Source of the DNA: a virus
IMG/VR virus record: IMGVR_UViG_3300023278_003366
Span: 1 to 23,431 of that record
Length of the DNA stretch: 23,431 nucleotides
Strand: one strand, 5' to 3'
In this document: positions 1 to 7,279 of the stretch, piece after piece
Layout of the letters: each line of letters opens with the position of its first letter
Numbering within the stretch: the first letter of the stretch is position 1
Position numbers and translations under genes: made by a program
The notes under the pieces: generated by a model
What the model saw: the letters and a program-made list of their open reading frames with translations, nothing else
The model's database searches: none
What the model was told of the DNA's origin: nothing

Positions 1-384
1 ATGAAAATGAAGTCTATTGACGAAGATGATCTAGAGGGCTTCGAGTTACAGCTTGCATCAATCCAAGACTATCTAGAAAATTTTGATGAGAAAGATGCTG
101 TATCAAACTTCGCTATAGATAAAGGATTCCCAGACGATGGCTCTTTTGGTGGTCGGCTCCAATGCGGCTTTGCTAAAGAAAAAGGTCAACTCAAAAAAGA
201 CGGCTCTGTAATGTGGCACTGCCCTTATAAGTTCGATTTTTGGCACGTTAGCATCTTCGATAAAGATGGAGAGTTTCATTCTTCTTGCTTTCAAGATGAC
301 TTTAAAAAGGACATGGTTCCCGACGGGGGAAGTCATGAAATAAAATATTACGAAGGCTGTCCAAAACACTTGACAAATAGATAA
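1..384 (+). CDS. Unrecognised acidic protein with spaced cysteines (possibly 5'-partial)
   Basis: I do not recognise this protein. The window opens exactly on an in-frame ATG followed two codons later by another, so the true start could lie further left. The first 40 residues are acidic and probably helical. The rest is mixed beta-like sequence with Cys55, Cys74, Cys96 and Cys120, the last followed by His123, which could form a metal site, although the spacing is not that of a standard zinc finger. It ends 20 nt before the polymerase PHP-domain gene on the same strand, so it probably belongs to the replication block; that is inference from position only. Confidence 0.55.
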   Translation: MKMKSIDEDDLEGFELQLASIQDYLENFDEKDAVSNFAIDKGFPDDGSFGGRLQCGFAKEKGQLKKDGSVMWHCPYKFDFWHVSIFDKDGEFHSSCFQDDFKKDMVPDGGSHEIKYYEGCPKHLTNR

Positions 385-404
385 TAGTATGTACATTGTT
401 ATGT

Positions 405-1094
405 ATGACACCTTTATTTAAAACTCATTTTTCTATAGGTCGCAGTATTCTTCGTATCGATGATATAGATAGGATTTGCACAGACGAAAACATAGAAGAA
501 ATTTTTCTAGTAGAAGATACGATGACTGGTTTCCCAGAGGCATTTCGCACCTTTGGTGATAAGCTAAGATTTGGATTTAGATTTTCTATTTACAACGAAG
601 ATCTTAGCGAAGAGTCTGAGAGCAAGATGATTGCTTTCCCAAATGGAGATGCTGGAGCCAAGGAATTGTATTCATTATATACCAAAAGCTTTGATAAAAA
701 AATTGTAAGTCCTTGGGAGTTTACCAAAAACATACAATATGTCGTGCCGTTTTATGACTCGTTCTTACATAAAAATTTGACTTCATTTTCAAACTGCATG
801 ATTGATCTGCCTTCTGATGTCCCTTTCTTTATAGAAAGAAATGGCCTACCATTCGACATGATTCTCGAAGAAAAAATTGTAGACTACGTCACTAACACTT
901 TTGGTAATGCCAAAGAGAATATCGAATTAGCAAAATCAATCTACTATGAAAATATTGAAGACGTTAGCGCTTTTCAAACATACAAATGCATATGCAACCG
1001 TAAGCCTGGCAGACAATCGAGTTTATCTAATCCACGACTTGATCATTTTGGTAGTGATCGTTTTTGCATAGAAGCCTGGAAGGAGGACAAATAA
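405..1094 (+). CDS. Stand-alone degenerate PHP domain of a DnaE-type DNA polymerase III alpha
   Basis: 229 residues. The chain follows the N-terminal PHP domain of DnaE from end to end. An opening KTHFSIG replaces the usual HTHSxxS. EIFLVEDTMTGFPEAFRTF replaces the 'ALTDHGxxxGAxxF' strand-loop-helix, and FGFRFSIY matches the 'IGCExYV' strand. NGDAGAKELYSLYTKS matches the 'GYxNLxxLxSxA' helix. The C-terminal SLSNPRLDHFGSDRFCI matches the 'DPNRxRFxxxxFYLKS' end of the domain. The first histidine and the TDH triad used for metal binding are gone, so it is probably structural rather than a phosphoesterase. ATG at 405 was chosen over an upstream TTG at 396 because homology begins at MTPLFKTH. The stop overlaps the exonuclease ATG (TAATG). 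It presumably associates with the polymerase core encoded two genes downstream. Confidence 0.7.
   Translation: MTPLFKTHFSIGRSILRIDDIDRICTDENIEEIFLVEDTMTGFPEAFRTFGDKLRFGFRFSIYNEDLSEESESKMIAFPNGDAGAKELYSLYTKSFDKKIVSPWEFTKNIQYVVPFYDSFLHKNLTSFSNCMIDLPSDVPFFIERNGLPFDMILEEKIVDYVTNTFGNAKENIELAKSIYYENIEDVSAFQTYKCICNRKPGRQSSLSNPRLDHFGSDRFCIEAWKEDK
1081..1086 (+). promoter_or_regulatory. Strong Shine-Dalgarno of the exonuclease gene
   Basis: A perfect AGGAGG lies 7 nt before the ATG at 1094, inside the end of the PHP-domain gene. It fixes the exonuclease start at 1094 rather than at the in-frame TTG at 1064. It is the best ribosome site I see in the window. Confidence 0.85.
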
Positions 1095-1726
1095 TGGAAG
1101 ACTTACTTAGATTTAAATTTGATCAAAAATACGTTATCTTTGACACCGAAACCGAGGGTCTAAATCTCGTTTCTTCAAAGCCTTGGCAACTTGCTTGGAT
1201 TGAGGCCAAAGGTAAAAAAATAACTAAAAAGCAAAACAGATTTTTAATGTGGGAAGACCTGCATGTTTCAGAGGACGCTGCAAGAATTACTGGATTCAGT
1301 AACAAAGACTATCTTTCTAAAGCCGAAGATCCAGCCGTAGTATTCAAAGAGTTTATGGATTTAATAAGTCAAGATGATGTCATTGTCGTTGGCCAGAATA
1401 TTCTTGGCTACGACTTATACATGCTTGGGGTTATCGCTCGTAATTTAAATATAAAAATAGATTACTCTTTCGCTAAGCGGTGTTTTGATACTAAGGCAAT
1501 TGCCACGGCTATTGCTAAAGACAACAAAAATCCAGATAAAGAAGATTTCTTAGCTTGGCAGTTAAGATATCTTAATTACAGAGAAAGAGGCTTAAAATCA
1601 AGTCAAAAGTTCTTATTGCAACATTATGATATTGACTTTGATGAAAAAAAGCTACATGATGCTTTGTACGATATAGAAAAGAACTTCGAAATATTTCAAA
1701 AACAATTATGGGAATTAGAAATTTAA
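1094..1726 (+). CDS. DEDDh-family 3'-5' proofreading exonuclease (DnaQ / PolC-exo type)
   Basis: 210 residues. Motif I is DTETEGL at 17-23 (Asp17, Glu19). Motif II is N102-ILGY-D107. Motif III is H188-DALY-D193, the HxxxxD signature of DEDDh exonucleases such as DnaQ. All four acidic metal ligands and the general-base histidine are present, so the enzyme should be active. It would remove mismatched 3' nucleotides for the polymerase. The gene overlaps the PHP gene by 1 nt and the polymerase core gene by 19 nt. Its place between the PHP and polymerase parts recalls Gram-positive PolC, where the exonuclease domain is inserted in the PHP domain of one chain; here the three parts are separate proteins. 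Confidence 0.88.
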   Translation: MEDLLRFKFDQKYVIFDTETEGLNLVSSKPWQLAWIEAKGKKITKKQNRFLMWEDLHVSEDAARITGFSNKDYLSKAEDPAVVFKEFMDLISQDDVIVVGQNILGYDLYMLGVIARNLNIKIDYSFAKRCFDTKAIATAIAKDNKNPDKEDFLAWQLRYLNYRERGLKSSQKFLLQHYDIDFDEKKLHDALYDIEKNFEIFQKQLWELEI

Positions 1727-4284
1727 ATCCTCTTGAACGCCCCATGCCTCCAGGCGTTCGTTTACCAGAAATTGAGGTAAAAAGGCGAGTCTATTACCAG
1801 CTTGACCTAGACCCTAAATCTTCTAACTACGACCTTCTAAGGGCGCTGTGCCTGCGTGGAGTCCAACAGAGAGGAATTGATAAGCTAGATAACAAAAAAC
1901 AATACTATGATCGTGTAAAAATGGAGCTTTCTGTTCTAAAAGAACTAGGGTTCATTGATTATATACTTTTAAATTGGGATGTTCTAAACTTCTGCCACGA
2001 AAATGAGATACCTACTGGCCCAGGTCGTGGATCTGCGGCTGGTTCTTTAGTTCTTTACCTGTTACGTGTTACCAATGTCGACCCAATTAAGTATGACCTT
2101 TTCTTCGAGCGCTTTGTTTCTAAAAGTAGAGCAAAGAAGACTATTGTAGACGGCATTACCTACCTTGATGGGTCTCTACTTGCTGACGTAGATAACGATA
2201 TTTCTTATGATCGTCGCCAAGAAGTTATAAAATATATTGAACAGCAACACAAGGGTAGAACTTGTAAAATTTTAACTCTTAACACTCTGAGTAGCAAATT
2301 GTGTGTAAAGGAGTGCGGTAAAATAGTTGGAGAGATGTCTGAAGATGAAGTAAATCAGATAAGTTCACTCATCCCCAAGCAGTTTGGCAAGGTAGCCAAA
2401 CTAGACCAAGCACTAGAAGAGAGCGACAAATTCAAAGAATTTGCGGATAAAAACACAAAAATATTTAAAATTGCAAAAAAATTAGAAGGATTAAACAAAA
2501 ATACAGGAGTTCACCCATCTGGTATCGCCATTAGTTTCTACGATATTGAAGAAATTATGCCGATGCAAAAAACAAACGACGGCGATTTAATATCCGCCTA
2601 CGACATGAACGACGTTGCGTCTTTGACTGTTAAGTTTGATATTCTTGGACTTAGAACCCTTTCTGTCGTAAGTGATACTTGCAAACAGTTGGGTATAAAT
2701 ATCGAAGATATAGATGTCGGACTCCCAGAAATATATGAAAACTTCAAATTCATTGAGGCACCAAAAGGTTTGTTCCAGATTGAAGCGGACACAAATTTTA
2801 AAGTCTGTAAAAAGATCGCTCCTAAAAACCTGGAGGAGCTGTCTGCTGTTGTTGCGATTGCTCGCCCTGGTGCACTTGACTATCTGGATATTTATGCTGA
2901 CTATGCTAGAACCTCAAGATTTCAGTCAGTTAATGAATTCTTTGACGATATTCTTTCTTATACTGGCGGCATTCCCCTATATCAAGAGCAGTTAATGAAG
3001 ATGGCCGTTAAGGTCGGATTTACTCTTGATGAGTCAGAGCAGCTCCGTAGAATTGTGGGCAAAAAGAAGGTCGATCAAATGCCCGCTTGGAAGGCTAAAA
3101 TTGAGCAAAAGATCGAAGAAAGAAATTTAGATAAAGAAGTCGGTGAAGTTTTGTGGAAGGTCGCAGAAGATTCAGCAAACTACTCCTTTAACAAATCACA
3201 CTCAATTAGTTATGCGATTCTCGCCGCTATAACAACTTATCTAAAGTTTAAGCACCCGCAAGAGTTCTTTCTTTCCTTGCTTAAAATGGCCAAGCATGAG
3301 CCAGACTCTCATGCAGAAATAGCTTTGATTAGCCAAGAGCTTTGCCAGTTTAACATTAAACTTCTTCCACCAGATCTATCAAAGTCTGACATCAACTTCG
3401 CCACGGAAGGTCGTGATATTAGATATGGCGTCAACAGCGTTAAGGGAGTATCAGAGAAAACCCTAGAAAACTTGGTTGATTTTAGAAAAGCTCAAGAAAC
3501 TAATCAAAATAAGTACGATATATTTACAAACGCCAAGCAAGCGGGTATTAATATTGGGGTGCTTTCTGGATTAATCCAAGGAGGCACAATGGACTCTTTT
3601 TGTGAAACAAATACGACCTTGCCAAATCGTTGCCGCTTAGTCTTAGAGGCTCAATCATTCAATATACTTACTGATAGAGAAAAAAGAAACATTATACAAA
3701 TCGGAGAAGAGTATAAATATGATGTTCTAAATACAATCCAATCAATCATTAAAGATTCTTTAATAGCGGATGATGGCAGACCAATCATGAAGCCGTCACG
3801 CTTTCAAACATTCAAAAATAAGTATAAAGGCTATAAAGATATATACGAAAAAAATAAAGATCACTTAGAGTTCGCAAATTGGTTTTTCGAACGTAAGTAT
3901 CTAGGATATAGCCACTCTACAGAAATTAAAAAAGTTTTTAAAGACTCTGGCAATCTCTATAATAGCTTAGAAATAAAGTCTGTAGAGGATCATGATAGAG
4001 TTAAGTTTGTAGGGGTAGTTACAGATTGCATTTCAAGAACGAGCAGAAATGGCAACAAGTATATGAGGGCTGAAGTGCAAGACGATTTCGGCAAGGTTAA
4101 TTTCATGCTTATGAATAATAGAAGGTCGTCCACTCTAGATAACTACTTAAACAATGGGGGCAAAAAGCCCAAAGAGGGAGAGATCGTTTTTGTTTATGGT
4201 AGTAAAGGCGACGATGTTATTTTTGGAGAAAAACTCTCCATTCTTGATGAAAAAATCTATACAAAACTTTCAGAAATAAAATAA
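1708..4284 (+). CDS. dnaE: DNA polymerase III alpha catalytic core (DnaE without its PHP domain)
   Basis: 858 residues against about 1160 in E. coli DnaE. The N-terminus lacks the PHP domain and begins in the linker before the palm/thumb. GPGRGSAAGS at 104-113 is the nucleotide-site motif. LADVDNDI supplies catalytic Asp160 and Asp162 (the PDxDxDF motif, equivalent to E. coli D401 and D403), and VKFDILGL supplies Asp311 (equivalent to D555). Fingers follow, then a helix-hairpin-helix region near 572-590 and an OB fold from about residue 765. The chain ends soon after, so the tau-binding tail of DnaE is missing or very short. It should be an active C-family replicative polymerase when joined by the PHP protein and exonuclease upstream. 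The stop overlaps the ATG of the Clp-like gene, so the two are translationally coupled. Confidence 0.93.
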   Translation: MGIRNLNPLERPMPPGVRLPEIEVKRRVYYQLDLDPKSSNYDLLRALCLRGVQQRGIDKLDNKKQYYDRVKMELSVLKELGFIDYILLNWDVLNFCHENEIPTGPGRGSAAGSLVLYLLRVTNVDPIKYDLFFERFVSKSRAKKTIVDGITYLDGSLLADVDNDISYDRRQEVIKYIEQQHKGRTCKILTLNTLSSKLCVKECGKIVGEMSEDEVNQISSLIPKQFGKVAKLDQALEESDKFKEFADKNTKIFKIAKKLEGLNKNTGVHPSGIAISFYDIEEIMPMQKTNDGDLISAYDMNDVASLTVKFDILGLRTLSVVSDTCKQLGINIEDIDVGLPEIYENFKFIEAPKGLFQIEADTNFKVCKKIAPKNLEELSAVVAIARPGALDYLDIYADYARTSRFQSVNEFFDDILSYTGGIPLYQEQLMKMAVKVGFTLDESEQLRRIVGKKKVDQMPAWKAKIEQKIEERNLDKEVGEVLWKVAEDSANYSFNKSHSISYAILAAITTYLKFKHPQEFFLSLLKMAKHEPDSHAEIALISQELCQFNIKLLPPDLSKSDINFATEGRDIRYGVNSVKGVSEKTLENLVDFRKAQETNQNKYDIFTNAKQAGINIGVLSGLIQGGTMDSFCETNTTLPNRCRLVLEAQSFNILTDREKRNIIQIGEEYKYDVLNTIQSIIKDSLIADDGRPIMKPSRFQTFKNKYKGYKDIYEKNKDHLEFANWFFERKYLGYSHSTEIKKVFKDSGNLYNSLEIKSVEDHDRVKFVGVVTDCISRTSRNGNKYMRAEVQDDFGKVNFMLMNNRRSSTLDNYLNNGGKKPKEGEIVFVYGSKGDDVIFGEKLSILDEKIYTKLSEIK

Positions 4285-5768
4285 TGGATTTTACTAAATT
4301 TGATTTAACACCTAGCTCTAAAAGCGTAATTGAAGATGCTCGTAAAATAGCAGGAGACTTCGATCACTTAAAAGTGATAGACCTTCATCTTTTTTATGCT
4401 ATTTTGTGTAAGGAAAATGCTAATATTAATTTCTCGTTAAGTAGCTTGGAAATTAATCAGGCCGCCTTGTCTCAAGCATTTTGGGAAATTTTATCTTCCT
4501 ACAAAGAACCTAAAAGAAAGAAAAAAATTTATGCACCAGAGATTTTTGATATATTAGATGGAGCTAAATCAATTGCTAAAAAACAAGGTCACCAATATAT
4601 TGGGATTGACCACATCTTTCTTTATTGCTTAAAATCCAGAGAAGATATTAATGATTTTTTGACTACGCTAGAAATTAATGTAGAAAATTTAATAAAAACC
4701 GTTTCTATTTGCATATTAAAAGGTTTTGAACATGCGGTTCCTCAACCAACAAAATCAAATCAAGTTAAAGAATCAAATCCAATTGAATCTTGCTGTGAGA
4801 ACTTAAACGAAAAAATAGCAAATAGGGGTACTTTTGAAATATTCGGTAGAGATAAAGAGACAGATAGAGCTTTTGAAGTTCTGTTAAGAAAAAACAAAAG
4901 TAATGTAATTTTTGTAGGCGAAGCGGGAGTAGGTAAGACTGCAATTGTAGAAGGAATGGCAGAAAAAATAGTGAAAAGAGAGTGTCCAGATATGCTTTTG
5001 CATAAAGAAATACTGACGCTTGATATAACTTCTTTGATTTCTGGAACTATTTTCAGAGGCCAGATGGAAGAAAAAATTAAAAATATTTTAGACTTCGTTG
5101 CCAGTAGTAATCAATACATTTTGTTTATTGACGAAATACATACTATAGTTGGATCTGGTAATTCTGAAGGCACATTGGATCTAGCAAACATTCTAAAGCC
5201 AGCTTTATCTAGAGGAGAAATTTCTTGTATAGGCGCAACTACAGAAAAAGAATATAAAAGATTTTTCAAAAAAGACTCTGCCCTTGATCGACGGTTTGAA
5301 AATATAAATGTAGCGGAACCTTCAGATGAAAATACTAAAAATTTAATTATGAAAGCTAAAAAATCATATGAAGATTATCACCAAGTAAAATACACAGAAG
5401 AAACGGTTGACTTAATAATGAGCCTTTGCTCCAAGCATTTGCCAAACAAAAAATTTCCAGACAAGGCTTTTGACATTTTAGATGAATCTGGAGCTAAAGC
5501 AAAAATGATAAATTTTGTCAGACCTCAAGAAGCAAAAGATCTTGAACCCCTGCTTCAGGAAGAAAAAGACAAAGACTCAAAATATTTTAAAAAAATTCAC
5601 AAAAAATATGAGAAAATTCTCACAAAATGGGGAGAAAATTTAGAAAAAAAGACGTTTTTTGTTGACAATGACATTATATATGATATATTTGCTCATAAGT
5701 TAGACACAACTCCAGAAAATATAAAAAATGGGAAAAGTTTTAGAGTAAGTGGGCAAATAGGTTTTTAA
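4284..5768 (+). CDS. Single-module Clp/Hsp100-like AAA+ ATPase (Clp-N domain plus D1, no D2)
   Basis: 494 residues. Residues 1 to about 150 resemble the double Clp-N repeat of ClpA/ClpC/ClpB. Then comes the Hsp100 D1 AAA+ module: Walker A GEAGVGKT at 212-219, Walker B ILFIDEIHT with Asp283-Glu284, sensor region GATTEKEY, and arginines Arg336-Arg337 in ALDRRF. A lysine/glutamate-rich segment at about 430-460 and a short domain like the 'VTxEDIAxVVxxxTGIP' linker follow. The protein stops where D2 would begin, so the second ATPase ring and the ClpP-docking loop normally found in D2 are absent. Bacterial relatives are about 750-850 residues. The clean stop and intact motifs argue against decay. 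Start/stop overlap with the polymerase gene suggests a role during replication, but substrate and partner are unknown. Confidence 0.85.
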   Translation: MDFTKFDLTPSSKSVIEDARKIAGDFDHLKVIDLHLFYAILCKENANINFSLSSLEINQAALSQAFWEILSSYKEPKRKKKIYAPEIFDILDGAKSIAKKQGHQYIGIDHIFLYCLKSREDINDFLTTLEINVENLIKTVSICILKGFEHAVPQPTKSNQVKESNPIESCCENLNEKIANRGTFEIFGRDKETDRAFEVLLRKNKSNVIFVGEAGVGKTAIVEGMAEKIVKRECPDMLLHKEILTLDITSLISGTIFRGQMEEKIKNILDFVASSNQYILFIDEIHTIVGSGNSEGTLDLANILKPALSRGEISCIGATTEKEYKRFFKKDSALDRRFENINVAEPSDENTKNLIMKAKKSYEDYHQVKYTEETVDLIMSLCSKHLPNKKFPDKAFDILDESGAKAKMINFVRPQEAKDLEPLLQEEKDKDSKYFKKIHKKYEKILTKWGENLEKKTFFVDNDIIYDIFAHKLDTTPENIKNGKSFRVSGQIGF

Positions 5769-5770
5769 TT

Positions 5771-5980
5771 ATGAAAAAAGTAAATCGTATCGTAAATACA
5801 ATGAAGAAGAGCGGAGGTCGTTTTTTTGGCCTTCGGACAAAACACGGAGCAAGCTATAATGCTCAATTCGTGAATGAGACACCGAGTTATGTAGTTATTC
5901 ATGACCGAAATGCTGGAGTAAAGCGAAAGTTTGCTAAGACCAGTTTGAGTGGTCTCAAGATGGGTACAGTAAGTATCTAA
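5771..5980 (+). CDS. Small basic phage protein, possible SH3-like barrel
   Basis: 69 residues, rich in Lys and Arg, with no membrane segment. After a short basic helix (about 1-15) the sequence alternates in a way that suggests five short strands (RFFGLRTK, YNAQFVN, SYVVIHD, VKRKFAK, GLKMGTV), compatible with a small barrel that could bind nucleic acid. That fold is my guess. ATG lies 2 nt after the Clp-like stop, so it is the last gene of the replication block, directly before a terminator. I tested it by eye as a possible ClpS adaptor because of the neighbouring Clp gene, and it does not fit. Confidence 0.7.
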   Translation: MKKVNRIVNTMKKSGGRFFGLRTKHGASYNAQFVNETPSYVVIHDRNAGVKRKFAKTSLSGLKMGTVSI

Positions 5981-5984
5981 AACT

Positions 5985-6011
5985 AAAGGCGGTAGAAATA
6001 CCGCCTTTTTT
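5985..6011 (+). terminator. Rho-independent terminator with GAAA tetraloop
   Basis: AAAGGCGGTA at 5985-5994 and TACCGCCTTT at 5999-6008 form a perfect 10-bp stem closed by a GAAA loop, followed by more T residues. It starts 5 nt after the small basic protein and ends just before the promoter-like box of the next gene, so it separates the replication block from the following unit. Confidence 0.93.
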
Positions 6012-6019
6012 GTGTAATA
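6012..6019 (+). promoter_or_regulatory. GTGTAATA box, putative phage promoter element
   Basis: GTGTAATA starts on the last T of the terminator tail and lies 9 nt before ATG 6029. A perfect palindrome TATTATAATA (6020-6029) fills the gap and contains TATAAT. There is no Shine-Dalgarno. The same box recurs before other gene starts in the window. Confidence 0.5.
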
Positions 6020-6028
6020 TATTATAAT

Positions 6029-7279
6029 ATGCTAGACGAAGGTAATCAGGTTTCACTCACTAATTATGTAATCATTGACAATGATCCCTTGGGAAGGTCA
6101 AGCGATTTGTCGCAGTTTGAAAAAGATATTATCATTAAGTTTTTAGACACTTTAACTCTGGCAGAATTAGTGGATTCTTATCCAGAAGATATGAAGCAGG
6201 CAGCTTTAAATCATCCAGATTATAATTCACTTAAAAATGAGACATTTAAAATTAATGAAGATTGCTTAGAAATTAATACATTATCTTCAAACTTTTTTTA
6301 TGATAGCGTAAAAATATCAATTACGCAAGATGGGCTTACCGCATACCTTGCTTTAAAAATTAGTCTTGACCCAGAAAATAAAAAGCTTTCGAGGGAGAGG
6401 GATGCTCTCAAATCCATTTCAGATCTTGTATCTCCACGGTTATTAGCGTATCGTAATGATGAATCCGCTGGATTAGAATTTCTGTGTACAACATGGGAAA
6501 ATTCTCAAAATTTTGCGACATTAGGTATTTCCGATTTGGAATTTAATTTCGGCACGTTAGCCGCAGTAATTGATACAGTGCATGAAAGCGATAAGTCTAA
6601 TTCAATATCTTTTACAGAAAATTTCGCAGAGAATGAATCCATACTTGATACATTTGACGAAATAGAAGAAAGAGAAGAGGTTATGTTTCAAAAGTTAACA
6701 AATCTTACTGCCGACGATCTCAGAGCTATATATGCTGAAATAAATAACAATTATCTTCCTCAATACAAAGAAGATGTATCGGTTCTTTCTCACGGAAATT
6801 TACAAAAATCAAATATCTTATATCAATCTGAATACATAAAACTTATTAACTTCGAACACAGTCATGTCTGTGACATTTATTACAGTCTATTGAAAGTGGT
6901 GAATAATTTATCGCTTTATAAAAACATAAGTTCCATCAAAAGATTTTTAACTAAATACCATTATCACTCAAACCTATTAAATGATATTTCTTTGCCGCAA
7001 TTTTTAGCCAAATACGAAGAAAAAAGAGAGTTAAATAAGATTTTGCTCTTTCAAGAAACACTTTCAAAAATCCTGTTTCATTTTGCCGCTTATGGCGCTT
7101 TCGCCAGAAAAGAAAAATTAGAACACTACATGAATTTGTATATCAATATGAAACCCACCCTAGAGAAAGTTTTTCCACAATACATGGCATCGTTTGATAA
7201 ATTGTTTTTTACATGTATGCCAACTATAAAAACGTATGATGTCGAAGAGCTAAAAGCTATTGCTGAAATGTACGAGTAA
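6029..7279 (+). CDS. APH/choline-kinase-fold protein lacking both catalytic aspartates (putative pseudokinase)
   Basis: 416 residues. The middle of the protein follows the aminoglycoside phosphotransferase/choline kinase fold: ALKIS with Lys110 as the ATP-anchoring beta-3 lysine, RERDAL as the partner-glutamate helix, a hinge near LCTTWEN, then SHGNLQKSNIL at about 254-264 and LINFEHS at about 272-278. In active members these read HGDxxxxN and IDFE/IDWE. Here the catalytic Asp is Asn257 and the metal-binding Asp is Asn274, while His255, Asn262 and Glu276 remain. The coherent fold with two precise Asp-to-Asn changes suggests a binding or scaffold role rather than phosphotransfer. The first ~90 residues are unassigned. 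The stop overlaps the ATG of the ATE-like gene, suggesting a shared job. Confidence 0.68.
   Translation: MLDEGNQVSLTNYVIIDNDPLGRSSDLSQFEKDIIIKFLDTLTLAELVDSYPEDMKQAALNHPDYNSLKNETFKINEDCLEINTLSSNFFYDSVKISITQDGLTAYLALKISLDPENKKLSRERDALKSISDLVSPRLLAYRNDESAGLEFLCTTWENSQNFATLGISDLEFNFGTLAAVIDTVHESDKSNSISFTENFAENESILDTFDEIEEREEVMFQKLTNLTADDLRAIYAEINNNYLPQYKEDVSVLSHGNLQKSNILYQSEYIKLINFEHSHVCDIYYSLLKVVNNLSLYKNISSIKRFLTKYHYHSNLLNDISLPQFLAKYEEKRELNKILLFQETLSKILFHFAAYGAFARKEKLEHYMNLYINMKPTLEKVFPQYMASFDKLFFTCMPTIKTYDVEELKAIAEMYE

Noticed and set aside
396-404. Upstream TTG start of the PHP gene
   Set aside because: Homology to DnaE begins at the ATG at 405. TTG starts at 1064, 10842 and 20655 were refused for the same kind of reason.
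103-411. Minus-strand frame opposite the first gene
   Set aside because: Overlaps two plus-strand genes almost fully and has no promoter box or ribosome site.
1094-1726. Intein explaining the split polymerase
   Set aside because: The interposed product is a DEDDh exonuclease; it lacks an N-terminal Cys/Ser block and a C-terminal HN.
2714-2995. 93-codon open frame inside the polymerase core gene
   Set aside because: Lies wholly inside the strongly supported DnaE frame, has no ribosome site, and the translation is low-complexity and hydrophobic.
5771-5980. ClpS-like adaptor next to the Clp ATPase
   Set aside because: The ClpS core residues and N-end-binding pocket pattern are not present; only size and location suggested it.
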